DNA of 34,627 bases from Bordetella parapertussis. Lineage in GTDB: Bacteria; Pseudomonadota; Gammaproteobacteria; Burkholderiales; Burkholderiaceae_B. The notes beneath the pieces were generated by a model. That model was not told the DNA's origin and ran no database searches. It worked only from the letters and a program-made list of their open reading frames with translations. The position numbers and the translations under genes are program-made. Positions 1-9,832 of this stretch are shown here, in pieces (positions within the stretch are counted from its first letter, which is position 1; every line of letters starts with the position of its first letter). The stretch spans positions 1 through 34,627 of the forward strand of contig CAMBFI010000024.1 in NCBI GenBank assembly GCA_945865935.1, given 5' to 3'.

Positions 1-245
1 GGCGATTCACTTGGTTTTAAGAATTTGACGAGTGACCCGGCAAACCCCGATTCTTTGTAAATGACGCTGCTGTGGTTTTACCCACCTGACCCAAAGACAA
101 ATCAGTGCAGCGGCTCACCGCTTAAGCGGCCAGAGCGAAACGCTCGTCGTTGGCGTTTATAGTGTTTCCAGTGGATTTACGAGCGAACTGGTGCTCGGCA
201 TGCCCTGCGCTGTTTCGCGACCCACGTCGAATCCGGATCGGCCCC
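1..245 (-). ncRNA. ssrA: tmRNA (ssrA), 5' part; 3' end beyond window
   Basis: Transfer-messenger RNA, which rescues stalled ribosomes and tags the incomplete peptide for proteolysis. Read on the minus strand, the 5' end starts GGGGCCGAUCCGGAUUCGACG at 245, the typical tmRNA 5' acceptor half. The tag reading frame lies at 154-122: resume codon GCC, then AAC GAC GAG CGT TTC GCT CTG GCC GCT and TAA, giving ANDERFALAA with the usual hydrophobic ALAA end. That tag is, from memory, the one found in Bordetella and relatives. The remaining pseudoknots and the T-arm/acceptor 3' half would lie to the left of base 1, so the gene is truncated by the window edge and not by mutation. Confidence 0.95.
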
Positions 246-254
246 AGTAGTGCG

Positions 255-260
255 ATTGTA
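255..260 (-). promoter_or_regulatory. Probable -10 element of ssrA
   Basis: On the minus strand this reads TACAAT, one mismatch from TATAAT. It ends 9 bases upstream of the mature tmRNA 5' G at 245, so transcription would begin only a few bases before the mature end. No convincing -35 is visible 16-18 bases further up. Confidence 0.5.
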
Positions 261-335
261 GACGAACAATCTGTTGATTCAGACAGATGAGATGTAAAAG
301 AGTTCAGTCTTTGTAACTAAATCGAAGGTGATCTC

Positions 336-1001
336 TTACACGTTCATCAGTTGCTTGATCATTGGCCACATCTCGCGTGCAGACTGCGCCGTGTGATTCG
401 CCTGCCAGGTCTCGACGGGATGATCGGGTCCGCAATAGCCATACGCTGCCGCAATAGAGGGCATACCGGCTGCGCGTGCCGCTTGAATGTCTCGGATGTC
501 GTCACCGACATATAGACAACGGTCAGTACCGTAGCCGGCTTGTTGCGCCGCGTGCAGCAGCGGAAGAGGGTGTGGCTTGGCATGCGCTGTCGTATCGCCA
601 CACACCAGCACAGCGCAGTCCTTATCCAGCCCTAAGGCCGTGACGATGGGTTGCGCTAAGTGCGTGACTTTGTTTGTGACAATGCCCCAAGATAAGCCGC
701 GCGCTGAAATCTGTTCTAGCAACTCTGGCACACCATCAAAGAGGCATGTATCCACTGTCATCGCAGTTTGATAGTCTGCGAGGAATTGCAGACGATGTTG
801 CTCATAAGTGTCGTCGCCCGGGGCAAGGTTCAGCGCACAGCGCAAGAGACCACGTGCACCGGCCGAGGAGTAGGGCCGCAGCACCTCAAGAGGCAAGGGT
901 GGCAAGCCTGCGCGCTCGCGCTGCTTGTTGGCCGCTGCGCCAAGATCAGGTGCTGTGTCGGCAATCGTGCCGTCAAAATCAAACAGAATGAGAGCGCTCA
1001 T
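336..1001 (-). CDS. gph: Phosphoglycolate phosphatase, HAD superfamily
   Basis: HAD hydrolase of 221 aa that removes phosphate from 2-phosphoglycolate, a by-product of DNA 3'-end repair and oxygenase side reactions. HAD motif I is DFDGT at residues 8-12 (nucleophile D8, acid/base D10). Motif II is the Thr in VTN near 108-110, motif III is K142 in AKPHP, and motif IV is GDDIRD at 166-171. The alpha-helical cap lies between motifs I and II, as in the Gph/PGP group. Its ATG overlaps the ubiG stop codon as ATGA (998-1001), so it is translationally coupled behind ubiG. The exact substrate is inferred from family and from the ubiG neighbour; other small phosphomonoesters are possible. Confidence 0.88.
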   Translation of the reverse strand: MSALILFDFDGTIADTAPDLGAAANKQRERAGLPPLPLEVLRPYSSAGARGLLRCALNLAPGDDTYEQHRLQFLADYQTAMTVDTCLFDGVPELLEQISARGLSWGIVTNKVTHLAQPIVTALGLDKDCAVLVCGDTTAHAKPHPLPLLHAAQQAGYGTDRCLYVGDDIRDIQAARAAGMPSIAAAYGYCGPDHPVETWQANHTAQSAREMWPMIKQLMNV

Positions 1002-1717
1002 TTGCGGGTAGCCATTAAATAGTTCACGCTCGTATCTTGATTGAGCGAGTACGTTTGTGTGAAAGGGTTGTATCCCATGCCCATTAATTCTTGTGTGGTG
1101 AGGCCATGCGCACGGGCGGACGCTGCGAGTTCGCTTGGACGTACAAAACTGCGCCAGCTATGCGTGCCGCGCGGCAAAAGCCGCAAAATATATTCCGCAC
1201 CAACAATTGCGAACAGAAAGGATTTTGGGTTGCGGTTCAGTGTTGAAAAGAACACCCAACCACCCGGTTTGACGAGTGTGGCACACGCACGCACGATTGA
1301 ACCTGGATCAGGGACGTGTTCAAGCATTTCCATACAGGTCACGATATCAAATGTCTGCGGCTGCTCTAAGGCCAACTCTTCGGCACTGATGCTGCGATAG
1401 GTAACAGGCACCCCTGACTCCAGGCCATGTAGCTTTGCAACCTTCAGCGACTTATCGGCCAAATCAATTCCAGTGACTTTGCCGCCAGCGAGCGCCATGC
1501 TTTCAGCTAGGATTCCGCCGCCGCAACCGACATCAAGTACGGTTTTGTCGTGCAGGCCACCGACTAGCCGCTTGATCCACTCAAGTCGCAGTGGATTGAT
1601 GGCATGCAAAGGCTTGAATTCGCTATTTGGATCCCACCAGCGGGAGGCGAGTGCACTGAATTTATCTAATTCAGCCTGATCGACATTCGAAGTGGGGCGC
1701 GGGGCGTCGGATGACAT
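998..1717 (-). CDS. ubiG: Ubiquinone biosynthesis O-methyltransferase UbiG
   Basis: SAM-dependent class I methyltransferase of 239 aa that carries out both O-methylations of ubiquinone synthesis: 2-polyprenyl-6-hydroxyphenol and 3-demethylubiquinol. SAM motif I is VLDVGCGGG at residues 60-68. The acidic ribose-contact strand follows as GIDLADKS at 83-90, and the UbiG-typical [11 protein letters not shown] stretch lies in the middle. The N-terminal [23 protein letters not shown] segment is diagnostic of UbiG rather than UbiE. Length is normal (about 240). It is the first gene of a two-gene unit with gph, read away from ompA. Confidence 0.95.
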   Translation of the reverse strand: MSSDAPRPTSNVDQAELDKFSALASRWWDPNSEFKPLHAINPLRLEWIKRLVGGLHDKTVLDVGCGGGILAESMALAGGKVTGIDLADKSLKVAKLHGLESGVPVTYRSISAEELALEQPQTFDIVTCMEMLEHVPDPGSIVRACATLVKPGGWVFFSTLNRNPKSFLFAIVGAEYILRLLPRGTHSWRSFVRPSELAASARAHGLTTQELMGMGYNPFTQTYSLNQDTSVNYLMATRK

Positions 1718-1759
1718 GGGTCTAATCGCTCATAACACTGCAGTTAAAACAGCAAAATG

Positions 1760-1788
1760 AAAAAAGGCCCCGCAAGCGAGGCCTTTCT
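1760..1788 (-). terminator. Intrinsic terminator of the OmpA gene
   Basis: In the minus direction this reads AAAGGCC, then a GC-rich loop region, then GGCC followed by TTTTTT (arms 1763-1769 and 1780-1786). It lies about 50 bases after the OmpA-like gene's stop codon and before ubiG, so it separates the two transcripts. Confidence 0.8.
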
Positions 1789-1839
1789 GAGTCGGAATAA
1801 GCGCTGGCAGAGCCAGCCTTACCCAATCAGCGTCAAGAA

Positions 1840-2406
1840 TTACTTCTTGCTGCCGATGATTTCGACGTCTACGCGGCGGTTCTGGGCACGGCCGGCTGCT
1901 GTACGGTTGTCAGCGACTGGTTGTGACTTGCCTTTACCTGAAGCAGTGATGCGGTTAGCAGCAACGCCTTTGGTAACCAAGTAAGCTTTGACAGCTTCTG
2001 CACGGCGAACCGACAGGGCTTGGTTGTAGGCATCAGAACCGATCGAGTCAGTGTGACCGATGGCGATGATGGTTTCGAGGTTGACTGCTTGTGCGCGACC
2101 AACCACTTGGTCAAGCAGCTTGCGGCCTTCAGGCTTGACAATTGCTTTGTCAAAGTCAAACAGAGCTTCGGCTTTGATCGAAACTTTGTCTGCCATTGGC
2201 TTAGTAGCGGCTTTTTTGACGCATTCAGCAGCAGCAGTTGCTGGGGTCCAGAAGTTGTTCTGCCAGCAGAGTTCATTGGAACCGTTCTTCCAGATGAGCT
2301 CGTTAGAGCCGTTCTTCCAATTGTCTACTGTTTGTGCGGAAGCGACGCCGGTTGCCGAAATAGCAGCAAAGGCGAGTGCCAGAGCGAATTTGGAGGGCTT
2401 GTTCAT
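1840..2406 (-). CDS. ompA: OmpA-family outer membrane / peptidoglycan-binding protein
   Basis: Small OmpA-type protein of 188 aa. The start was set at 2406 because GAGGAG sits just upstream and the product then begins with a clean signal peptide (MNKPSKFALALAF..., cleavage after ASA at about residue 24). The longer upstream reading frame adds 37 residues unlike a leader. Residues 78-188 form an OmpA C-terminal domain. GHTD (117-120) followed by the Arg at 135 is the diaminopimelate-binding pair, and NRRVDVEI closes the domain. No eight-stranded barrel is present, so it probably sits in the periplasm or outer membrane, anchored to peptidoglycan. Residues 30-47 are two copies of WKNGSNEL(I/C). 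It has its own strong promoter and terminator. Confidence 0.9.
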   Translation of the reverse strand: MNKPSKFALALAFAAISATGVASAQTVDNWKNGSNELIWKNGSNELCWQNNFWTPATAAAECVKKAATKPMADKVSIKAEALFDFDKAIVKPEGRKLLDQVVGRAQAVNLETIIAIGHTDSIGSDAYNQALSVRRAEAVKAYLVTKGVAANRITASGKGKSQPVADNRTAAGRAQNRRVDVEIIGSKK

Positions 2407-2489
2407 GTTTCTCCTCGATTGAGCTTGAAGCTGGATAAGTGACTCGCAGCGAACTCCCGCCGCAAATGAAAAAAATACATCAGGTAACC

Positions 2490-2517
2490 AGTATAACAAG
2501 GCAGCGAGCACGTTCAA
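2490..2517 (-). promoter_or_regulatory. Sigma-70 promoter of ompA
   Basis: On the minus strand there is TTGAAC at 2517-2512, a 16-base spacer, then TATACT at 2495-2490. Both hexamers are near consensus. Predicted transcription starts about 75 bases before the ATG at 2406, which fits a highly expressed outer-membrane protein with a leader. Confidence 0.75.
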
Positions 2518-2800
2518 AAGAGCTTACTCACTGGGTTTCCTGCGTGCTGATTGGAATCTTACGGCATTTGGGGAACTTTGGCGAAGTTAATGCATCACTT
2601 GAACCCCTGAAAAGCGTATTTCTACCCCTAACGCCTATTTGCTGTTGGTTTTTGGCAACAGTCATGGCTATTTTTGTAGTTTTTTGTACTTTCCCTGAGG
2701 TTGAGGCCTTTTTTTTACCTACGGACGTCGCAGTAAATAGCTTTATTCCAGCATAGCCCAAAAGAAGCATGCTCTGACTAAGAAGGGGTGGCGGCGGTGT

Positions 2801-2806
2801 AGAATC
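2801..2806 (+). promoter_or_regulatory. Candidate -10 element of gyrA
   Basis: TAGAAT lies 61 bases before the gyrA ATG and is the best hexamer in this stretch. The DNA upstream (GGGGTGGCGGCGGTG) is G-rich and offers no clear -35, so the site is tentative. The rplS gene in this window has the same TAGAAT hexamer upstream. Confidence 0.35.
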
Positions 2807-2867
2807 CAAGGTTTACCTTTAGACCCGCTTTTAGGGTTCTCAACCGCTGTCTTTTGTTGCGAAATTT

Positions 2868-5528
2868 ATGGATTCCTTTGCCAAGGAAACTCTTCCGATA
2901 TCCCTCGAAGAAGAAATGCGCCGGAGTTATCTCGACTACGCAATGAGCGTAATCGTGGGGCGCGCCCTCCCGGATGTCCGGGATGGTCTCAAGCCAGTAC
3001 ACCGTCGCGTCTTGTTTGCGATGCACGAACTCAACAACGACTGGAATCGAGCGTATAAAAAATCCGCACGTATCGTTGGTGATGTGATTGGTAAGTATCA
3101 CCCGCACGGCGATCAGGCGGTCTACGACACAATCGTGCGTATGGCGCAAGATTTCTCACTACGCTATATGTTGGTGGACGGGCAGGGTAACTTCGGTTCG
3201 ATCGACGGCGATAACGCTGCGGCGATGCGATACACCGAGATCCGCTTATCCAAGATCGCCCACGAGTTGCTTGCGGACATCGATCAGGAAACCGTTGATT
3301 TCGGGCCTAACTATGACGGAAGCGAACAGGAACCCTTGCTCTTGCCTTCGCGGTTGCCCAACCTGCTGGTTAATGGCAGCTCCGGCATTGCAGTCGGAAT
3401 GGCGACGAATATTCCGCCACACAACCTGGCAGAGGTCGTGGATGGCTGCTTGTATTGCTTGCGCAATCCGGACTGTACGGTGGACGAGCTCATCGAGCTG
3501 ATCCCTGCGCCCGATTTCCCCACAGGCGGCATTATTTACGGCATTGTTGGTGTGCGCGAAGGCTATCGCACCGGACGTGGCCGCGTCATCATGCGCGCCA
3601 AGACTCATTTTGAAGATATGGAGAAGGGCAATCGGCAGTCGATTGTGGTCGATGCCTTGCCCTATCAAGTTAATAAGAAGACCTTGCAAGAGCGTATTGC
3701 TGAGCTCGTCAACGAAAAGAAAATCGAAGGTATCTCTGATATTCGCGATGAGTCAGACAAAGACGGTATGCGTCTTGTGATTGAGCTCAAGCGTGGCGAA
3801 GTGCCTGAGGTCATTCTCAATAATCTATACAAACACACCCAGCTGCAAGACACCTTCGGGATGAACCTGGTGGCACTGGTAGATGGCCAGCCTCGTTTAC
3901 TCAACCTCAAGCAGATGGTTGAGTACTTCTTGTCGCATCGTCGCGAAGTTGTGACGCGTCGCACGGTGTTCCAGTTACGCAAAGCACGTGAGCGGGGCCA
4001 TGTGCTCGAAGGCTTGGCGGTCGCCTTGGCCAATATTGATGAGTTCATCACGATCATCAAAGCGGCACCGACACCGCCGGTTGCGCGTCAAGATTTGATG
4101 GACAAATCCTGGGATTCGTCCTTGGTGCGCGAAATGCTCTCGCGTGCAGATACGGAAGCTGTGGGCGGACGCGTTGCTTACCGGCCAGACAATTTGCCTG
4201 ACACCTTTGGTCTGCAATCAGACGGGCTCTACCGTTTGAGCGAAACGCAAGCGCAAGAAATCTTGAACATGCGTTTGCAGCGCTTGACTGGCCTCGAGCA
4301 AGACAAAATCGTCAGCGAATACAAATCTGTGATGGATACGATCTCTGATCTACTTGATATTTTGTCGCGTCCTGAGCGCATTACGGTCATCATTAGCGAA
4401 GAGCTTCAGGCAATCAAGACTGAGTTCTCAATCAACGCCAAAGATGCACGTCGCTCGGATATCGAACTTAATGCGACTGAACTCGATACCGAGGATCTGA
4501 TTACGCCAGCCGATATGGTTGTGACGCTTTCGCACGGTGGCTATATCAAGAGCCAGCCGTTGTCAGAATATCGCGCGCAGCGTCGCGGTGGACGTGGCAA
4601 ACAAGCTACGGCAACAAAAGAAAACGACTGGGTTGATCAGTTGTTTATCGCAAATACGCACGATTATTTGCTGTGCTTCTCTGATCGCGGACGTGTGTAC
4701 TGGCTAAAAGTTTGGGAAGTGCCGCAGGGAACACGTACCTCACGCGGCAAGCCGATCGTCAACATGTTCCCGCTGATCGACGGAGAGAAAATTACCGTTG
4801 TGTTGCCGATCAAAGCGTTTAGCGATGATCAGACGGTGTTTATGGCGACTTCGCGCGGTACGGTTAAGAAGACACCCTTATCTGATTTCTCGAACCCACG
4901 TAAGGCAGGCATCATCGCAGTCGACCTCGACGAGGGTGACTTCTTGATTGGTGCGGAACTCACCGACGGCAAGCATGACGTGATGTTGTTCTCTGATTCG
5001 GGCAAGGCGGTCCGCTTCGACGAGAACGATGTACGTCCCATGGGGCGGAATGCCCGTGGTGTGCGCGGCATGATGCTTGAGGACGGACAGAATGTGATCG
5101 CGATGTTAGTGTCGGGAGATGAATCCCAGACTGTTCTCACTGCGACACAAAATGGCTTTGGCAAACGCACGCCGATCGCGGAATACACGCGTCATGGTCG
5201 CGGCACAAAAGGGATGATTGCCATTCAGACCTCCGCGCGTAATGGCAAAGTGGTGGGGGCTGTCCTGGCCAATGCGACCGACGAGATCATGCTCATTACA
5301 ACGGGTGGCGTACTCGTGCGCACACGGGTCTCTGAAATTCGTGAGATGGGTCGTGCAACCCAGGGTGTCACGCTAATTAGCGTGGATGATGGCAGTATGT
5401 TGTCTGGTGTGCGTCGTGTGGTTGAAAGCGATGCGGACGATGACGGCGAAGATATTGCTGATTTGGTTGATCCCACAGCACCGGATGGGTTAGCAGGTAC
5501 TGCAGACGGGGCCGATTCGGCGACTTAA
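2868..5528 (+). CDS. gyrA: DNA gyrase subunit A
   Basis: Breakage-reunion subunit of the A2B2 gyrase, which introduces negative supercoils. Length is 886 aa (E. coli 875). The numbering of the N-terminal part matches E. coli exactly: the catalytic tyrosine is Y122 in [12 protein letters not shown], and the quinolone region reads [10 protein letters not shown], with Q83 and D87. The GyrA-box QRRGGRG lies at 571-577, ahead of the six-bladed DNA-wrapping C-terminal domain, and an acidic tail ([14 protein letters not shown]) ends the protein. The ATG has almost no Shine-Dalgarno (GTTGCGAAATTT before it). It is the first gene of the long serC-to-ihfB run; serC starts one base after its stop. GyrA, not ParC, because a canonical GyrA-box is present. 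Confidence 0.98.
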   Translation: MDSFAKETLPISLEEEMRRSYLDYAMSVIVGRALPDVRDGLKPVHRRVLFAMHELNNDWNRAYKKSARIVGDVIGKYHPHGDQAVYDTIVRMAQDFSLRYMLVDGQGNFGSIDGDNAAAMRYTEIRLSKIAHELLADIDQETVDFGPNYDGSEQEPLLLPSRLPNLLVNGSSGIAVGMATNIPPHNLAEVVDGCLYCLRNPDCTVDELIELIPAPDFPTGGIIYGIVGVREGYRTGRGRVIMRAKTHFEDMEKGNRQSIVVDALPYQVNKKTLQERIAELVNEKKIEGISDIRDESDKDGMRLVIELKRGEVPEVILNNLYKHTQLQDTFGMNLVALVDGQPRLLNLKQMVEYFLSHRREVVTRRTVFQLRKARERGHVLEGLAVALANIDEFITIIKAAPTPPVARQDLMDKSWDSSLVREMLSRADTEAVGGRVAYRPDNLPDTFGLQSDGLYRLSETQAQEILNMRLQRLTGLEQDKIVSEYKSVMDTISDLLDILSRPERITVIISEELQAIKTEFSINAKDARRSDIELNATELDTEDLITPADMVVTLSHGGYIKSQPLSEYRAQRRGGRGKQATATKENDWVDQLFIANTHDYLLCFSDRGRVYWLKVWEVPQGTRTSRGKPIVNMFPLIDGEKITVVLPIKAFSDDQTVFMATSRGTVKKTPLSDFSNPRKAGIIAVDLDEGDFLIGAELTDGKHDVMLFSDSGKAVRFDENDVRPMGRNARGVRGMMLEDGQNVIAMLVSGDESQTVLTATQNGFGKRTPIAEYTRHGRGTKGMIAIQTSARNGKVVGAVLANATDEIMLITTGGVLVRTRVSEIREMGRATQGVTLISVDDGSMLSGVRRVVESDADDDGEDIADLVDPTAPDGLAGTADGADSAT

Positions 5529-5529
5529 T

Positions 5530-6660
5530 ATGGCGCGTCCCTGGAACTTTTCCGCAGGGCCGTCTGCGATGCCGGAGCCGGTACTTGAACAGGCTGCCGC
5601 AGAAATGCTTGATTGGCATGGCTGTGGCATGTCTGTGATGGAGATGTCTCATCGCGGCGAGCAGTTTATTGAAATCTGTTCGCAGGCCGAAACTGATTTA
5701 CGTGAATTGCTTGCAATCCCGCAAGACTATGCTGTGCTCTTTATGCAGGGCGGTGCGACCGCTGAAAACGCCATCGTGCCGATGAACCTTTTGGGTCGGG
5801 TCGCGCAACCCAAGGCTGATTTCGTGATCAGTGGCATATGGGCGACGAAATCCTATCAAGAATGTCAGCGCTATGGCGATGCGCATATTGCCGCGACTAA
5901 CGCAACCGCGACAGCCATCGACGGCGCGCAACAGGCTCCTTATACGTGGTTACCTAAGTCTGATACTTGGCGAGTGCGCAAGGATGCAGCCTATTTACAT
6001 ATCTGCAGCAATGAGACCATTGGTGGCGTCGAGACCATGGACTGGCCGGACATGCAGGCACTTGGTGCGCCCGAGGTGCCGCTGGTGGTTGATGCCTCTT
6101 CGCATTTTCTTTCTAGGCCCATGCAGGTTGATCGTGCAGGGATGATCTTTGCCGGAGCACAAAAGAATGCGGGACCCGCGGGGTTGACGATGGTGATTGT
6201 GCACCGTGATCTGATCGGACACGCGTTGGCAATCTGCCCCTCCGCTTTTGACTATAAAAATGTCGAAGCGCAGCATTCGATGTACAACACGCCCCCAACA
6301 TACGCCATTTACATCGCTGGATTGGTGTTTAAGTGGCTCAAGCAACAGGGCGGGTTGGCCGCGATCGAACAAAGAAATATTCTGAAGGCGCGCGCGCTGT
6401 ATGATTATTTCGACGATAGCGGTTTTTATACCTTGCCGGTTCACCCTTCGGTGCGCTCTCGGATGAATGTGCCGTTCTTCTTACGTAATACTGCTCTGGA
6501 CGACGCTTTTTTAAAGGGTGCCCAGGGACGGGGCTTGATGCAGTTAAAAGGACACAAAAGTGTCGGTGGGATGCGTGCATCGATCTACAACGCGATGCCA
6601 TTAGAGGGCGTGCTGGCCCTCATAGACTATCTTAAGGATTTTGAACGCTCACATGGATAA
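5530..6660 (+). CDS. serC: Phosphoserine aminotransferase
   Basis: PLP enzyme converting 3-phosphohydroxypyruvate and glutamate to phosphoserine (serine synthesis), and the analogous step in pyridoxal-phosphate synthesis. It starts [17 protein letters not shown], the SerC N-terminus. [10 protein letters not shown] at 71-80 contacts the cofactor, and K212 in [10 protein letters not shown] is the Schiff-base lysine. At 376 aa it is a little longer than the usual 360. The ATG comes one base after the gyrA stop, so translation is probably coupled. Placement between gyrA and pheA is the arrangement of the mixed-function supraoperon described in pseudomonads and betaproteobacteria. Confidence 0.96.
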   Translation: MARPWNFSAGPSAMPEPVLEQAAAEMLDWHGCGMSVMEMSHRGEQFIEICSQAETDLRELLAIPQDYAVLFMQGGATAENAIVPMNLLGRVAQPKADFVISGIWATKSYQECQRYGDAHIAATNATATAIDGAQQAPYTWLPKSDTWRVRKDAAYLHICSNETIGGVETMDWPDMQALGAPEVPLVVDASSHFLSRPMQVDRAGMIFAGAQKNAGPAGLTMVIVHRDLIGHALAICPSAFDYKNVEAQHSMYNTPPTYAIYIAGLVFKWLKQQGGLAAIEQRNILKARALYDYFDDSGFYTLPVHPSVRSRMNVPFFLRNTALDDAFLKGAQGRGLMQLKGHKSVGGMRASIYNAMPLEGVLALIDYLKDFERSHG

Positions 6661-7741
6661 GTCACTGCAAGACCAGTTGCTGCCCCTGCGCCAACGTATC
6701 GATCAGATTGATGCTGAGATCCTAGACCTACTCAACCGTCGCGCCTTAACAGCGCAAGAGGTTGGCGAGGTCAAGCATAAGCATAATACGACAGGCCCCG
6801 TGCTGCGTCCCGAACGAGAGTCTCAAGTCATTCGTCAATTGCAAGGGCTCAATCGTGGGCCTTTTCCAACCGAGGGTGTTGCCTCTGTTTGGACTGAAAT
6901 CATTTCTTCTTGCCGCTCGCTTGAGCAATCGCTGACGGTTGCGTTTCTTGGCCCAGCAGGCTCATTTTCTGAGCAAGCTGCGTTTGAACACTTCGGCCGT
7001 GCCGTGATTGGTTTGCCCTGCGCGTCATTTGACGAGGTGTTTCGCTCGGTGGAAGGTGGCGCCGCGCAAGTCGGGATGGTGCCCGTCGAAAACTCCACCG
7101 AAGGCGCGGTGAACCGCAGCCTAGATTTATTGTTGGGTTCGCCTGTCAAAATTTTAGGTGAACGTTCTATCTTGATTCGCCATTGCTTGTTGTCCAAATC
7201 GGGCGACATGAAAAACATCACCAAAATCATGGCGCATCCACAGGCGCTCGCGCAATGTCAAAATTGGCTGAACCGCGAATACCCAAGCATTGCCCGAGAG
7301 TCTGTCTCAAGCAACTCAGAAGCAGCGAGGCTTGCCTCTCTGGATCCAAACTGTGCGGCGATCGCAAGTGATATCGCTGCGCAAGCCTGGGGCCTTAAGA
7401 TCATTGCTCAAGGCATTCAAGACGATTCGCAAAACCGTACACGCTTTTTGGCAATCGGACATATTGAAAACTTGCCGAGCGGTCACGATAAGACCAGTTT
7501 GATTCTCGCTGTACCTAATCGTGCGGGAGCGGTCTATCAGATGCTCGCACCTTTATCTGAGCATGGCGTGTCGATGACGCGACTTGAATCAAGACCGGCG
7601 CGTAACGGCCAGTGGGAATATTATTTCTATGTCGATGTCGAAGGGCATGCGCACGATGAACGTGTAAAGAAAGCGCTGGCTGTGCTCGCTTCGCATTGTG
7701 CGTTTTTCAAGCTCTTGGGCTCCTACCCCGCGCAGTCATAA
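6653..7741 (+). CDS. pheA: Bifunctional chorismate mutase / prephenate dehydratase (P-protein)
   Basis: Converts chorismate to prephenate and then to phenylpyruvate for phenylalanine synthesis. An AroQ chorismate mutase occupies about residues 1-90 ([19 protein letters not shown]). The dehydratase domain follows from 96 ([15 protein letters not shown]), with the catalytic NRTRF at 261-265. A C-terminal ACT domain (281-355), including the ESRP motif at 312-315, provides Phe feedback inhibition. I chose ATG 6653 (362 aa), about 14 bases after AAGGA and overlapping the serC stop as ATGGATAA. An in-frame TTG at 6641 is possible but lies too close to the AAGGA. Confidence 0.96.
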   Translation: MDKSLQDQLLPLRQRIDQIDAEILDLLNRRALTAQEVGEVKHKHNTTGPVLRPERESQVIRQLQGLNRGPFPTEGVASVWTEIISSCRSLEQSLTVAFLGPAGSFSEQAAFEHFGRAVIGLPCASFDEVFRSVEGGAAQVGMVPVENSTEGAVNRSLDLLLGSPVKILGERSILIRHCLLSKSGDMKNITKIMAHPQALAQCQNWLNREYPSIARESVSSNSEAARLASLDPNCAAIASDIAAQAWGLKIIAQGIQDDSQNRTRFLAIGHIENLPSGHDKTSLILAVPNRAGAVYQMLAPLSEHGVSMTRLESRPARNGQWEYYFYVDVEGHAHDERVKKALAVLASHCAFFKLLGSYPAQS

Positions 7742-7826
7742 GTCTTATGTGACGAGGTGGGTGTAGGTGTCGCGCGACCTCTTCATGCTGTCCTTTTTTT
7801 GAATTAACTTTGTCGGTGCAATCCAT

Positions 7827-8960
7827 ATGTCTTCGAAAGATTCAGTGTTAAATGCGCCCGCGCACATTGCTGCGATCGCGCCTTATCAGGCGGGAAAGCC
7901 CATCGAAGAGCTCGCGCGCGAATTCGGTCTCGATGCGTCAAAGATTGTGAAGCTCGCGTCAAACGAAAACCCCTTGGGAATGCCCGAGTCTGCAAGGCTG
8001 GCATTGAATGCTGCCGTTGCAAATCTTGGTCGCTACCCTGATCCTGCTGGCTTTGATTTAAAGAAAGTGATTTCGCAGCGGTTTGGTGTGGACCAAGGCT
8101 GGCTCACGCTCGGCAATGGGTCGAATGACATTCTTGAGCTGGTTGCTTCGGCTTTGATTGAGCCAGGCAGCGCGGTGGTGTATTCGCAATTTGCTTTTGT
8201 GGTCTATCGTTTGGCCACTCAGGCTCGAGGCGCGAAGCACATCGTCGTGCCGGCCAAAGAGCATGGCCATGATTTGCCTGCCATGATTGAGGCGATTACG
8301 CCCGAGACAAAAATTGTGTATGTCGCGAACCCGAACAACCCGACCGGTACTTACTTGTCCGTTGACGCGATCGAGTCTTTCCTGGCCGGTGTGGCAGCGC
8401 GTCACGGTACGCGTGTGACGGTCGTATTGGATGAGGCGTATAACGAATTCCTCGAGCCCGCGCTGCGCGTCGATGGCGTGGCGCTCGTTAAGCGCTATCC
8501 GAATTTGATCGTATCGCGTAGTTTTTCAAAAGCCTATGGCTTGGCTGGTTTGCGCGTCGGATTTGCGATGGCGCAACCCGTGCTGACCGATCTATTGAAT
8601 CGCGTGCGACAGCCTTTTAACGTGAACTCTCTGGCGCAAGCCGCAGCGATTGCAGCCCTGAACGACAAAGATTTTTTGGCTAAAAGTTTTGCTGTGAATC
8701 GCGATGGTAAAAAGCAGTTGCAGCAGGGTTTCGAAAAACTTGCTTTGCAGTTTGTCCCTAGCTACGCCAATTTTGTATTGGTAAAAGTTGGCGACGCAGC
8801 CCGAATCAATCTTGAACTGCTCAAGCGCGGCGTCATCGTGCGCCCAGTGGCCGGCGATGGTTTGCCTGAGTGGTTGCGTGTTTCGATTGGTTTGCCTCAC
8901 GAGAACCAGATGTTTCTCGATGCATTGACCGCCGTATTGAAAGCGGCGCCCGGGCCATGA
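7827..8960 (+). CDS. hisC: Histidinol-phosphate / aromatic aminotransferase
   Basis: Class I/II PLP aminotransferase of 377 aa, HisC2 type. Landmarks are SNENPLG near 45-51, NPNNPTG at 168-174, DEAY at 202-205, and the Schiff-base lysine K235 in SRSFSKAYGLAGLRVG. The family acts on imidazole-acetol phosphate, but copies in this aromatic cluster usually transaminate prephenate or phenylpyruvate/4-hydroxyphenylpyruvate. Because it sits between pheA and tyrA, I infer aromatic amino acid synthesis as its main role. It is preceded by 85 non-coding bases. Its stop overlaps the tyrA start as ATGA. A separate his-operon hisC may exist elsewhere in the genome. Confidence 0.93.
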   Translation: MSSKDSVLNAPAHIAAIAPYQAGKPIEELAREFGLDASKIVKLASNENPLGMPESARLALNAAVANLGRYPDPAGFDLKKVISQRFGVDQGWLTLGNGSNDILELVASALIEPGSAVVYSQFAFVVYRLATQARGAKHIVVPAKEHGHDLPAMIEAITPETKIVYVANPNNPTGTYLSVDAIESFLAGVAARHGTRVTVVLDEAYNEFLEPALRVDGVALVKRYPNLIVSRSFSKAYGLAGLRVGFAMAQPVLTDLLNRVRQPFNVNSLAQAAAIAALNDKDFLAKSFAVNRDGKKQLQQGFEKLALQFVPSYANFVLVKVGDAARINLELLKRGVIVRPVAGDGLPEWLRVSIGLPHENQMFLDALTAVLKAAPGP

Positions 8961-9832
8961 CAAAGCTAAAAATTGGCACGCTGGCGGTGATAGGCGTGGG
9001 CTTAATTGGTGGCTCGTTTGCCGCTGCCTTGCGTCGTGCTGGAGGTGTTGATCGTATTCTTGGCGCTGGGCGTCGTCCTGAAACGCTCGCGCAGGCGGTC
9101 GCCTTAGGTTTAATTGACGAGGCTGTGAGCCTCAAAGAGGCTGCTGCACAAGCAGATTTCATTTTCATCGCAGCACCTGTTGGTGCATTTGAAGCAATTT
9201 TTTCTGAGATCGCTCCCCATCTTGGCGCTAAAACCATTGTGACCGATGGAGGCAGCACAAAGCGGAATGTGATTGAGGCCGCACGGTCTGGCTTGGGTCC
9301 GCGGATGGCCCAGTTTGTTCCGGGCCATCCGATGGCGGGTTCGCACGAAAAAGGACCTGACGCAGCCGACCCAGATTTGTATGTGGGTCGTCGGGTGATG
9401 CTCACCCCGCTTGTCGAAAATCATCCTGAGGATGTCGCCATGGTTCAGGCCGTATGGCAGCGGTGTGGCGCAAACGTTGTGTGTATTGATTCCAATCAGC
9501 ACGACGGTGTGGTCGCTGCAGTGAGCCATTTGCCCCATTGGGTTGCAGCGTTGTTTATGGAATACATCACGGGTGGCGATGACGCGACCTTAAAACTTGA
9601 AACGGCTGGCTCGGGGTTCAGAGACTTTACGCGTGTCGCGCAGGGCTCGCCTGAAATGTGGCGCGACATATTTGTGGCGAACCGCGATGCGATGCTCGCT
9701 GAGCTCGCCTCCTTGCGTCAGGTGATGGATCGTGCCGAGCATGCCTTGCGTGAACACGACGCGGCGTGGCTTGAAGAGATGCTTGCGCGCGCGGCTCAGG
9801 CACGTGCGGATTGGCCTGGTAACTTGAAATGA
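8957..9832 (+). CDS. tyrA: Prephenate (cyclohexadienyl) dehydrogenase
   Basis: NAD(P)-dependent oxidative decarboxylase of the tyrosine branch, 291 aa when started at the ATG that overlaps the hisC stop (ATGA at 8957-8960). The open frame extends 29 codons further upstream, but that part is antisense-like read-through of hisC. The Rossmann motif is [10 protein letters not shown] at 11-20. [13 protein letters not shown] (121-133) holds the active-site histidines, and SHLPHW lies further along. There is no chorismate mutase or ACT domain, so it is the monofunctional TyrA. It is coupled to aroA by another ATGA overlap (9829-9832). Confidence 0.94.
   Translation: MTKLKIGTLAVIGVGLIGGSFAAALRRAGGVDRILGAGRRPETLAQAVALGLIDEAVSLKEAAAQADFIFIAAPVGAFEAIFSEIAPHLGAKTIVTDGGSTKRNVIEAARSGLGPRMAQFVPGHPMAGSHEKGPDAADPDLYVGRRVMLTPLVENHPEDVAMVQAVWQRCGANVVCIDSNQHDGVVAAVSHLPHWVAALFMEYITGGDDATLKLETAGSGFRDFTRVAQGSPEMWRDIFVANRDAMLAELASLRQVMDRAEHALREHDAAWLEEMLARAAQARADWPGNLK

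Larger units (their letters stand above)
2407..2867. other. Non-coding divergent region ompA / gyrA
   Basis: 461 bases without a convincing gene. The left part holds the ompA promoter and leader. The middle has an inverted repeat, CTGTTG at 2642-2647 and CAACAG at 2656-2661, followed by several T-tracts (about 2674-2717), giving AT-rich and possibly bent DNA. The right part holds a gyrA -10 candidate, TAGAAT at 2801-2806, with no good -35. The reading frames crossing it lack ribosome binding sites and recognisable protein features. Confidence 0.6.

Noticed and set aside
2407-2517. 37-residue N-terminal extension of OmpA
   Set aside because: The ATG at 2406 has GAGGAG and a clean signal peptide, and the promoter -35 lies inside the extension.
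3108-3128. GyrA Gln83 as acquired quinolone resistance
   Set aside because: Gln at this site is, as far as I recall, native in related Alcaligenaceae; the typical resistance changes (Leu at 83, Gly/Asn at 87) are not seen, D87 is intact.
2778-3149. 123-codon minus-strand frame across the gyrA start
   Set aside because: Overlaps the conserved gyrA N-terminus, has no recognisable protein features and no ribosome binding site.
7750-7800. Possible terminator between pheA and hisC
   Set aside because: AGGT...ACCT around GTCGCGCG makes only a short, bulged stem and the T-run begins more than ten bases later, so it does not meet the form of an intrinsic terminator.
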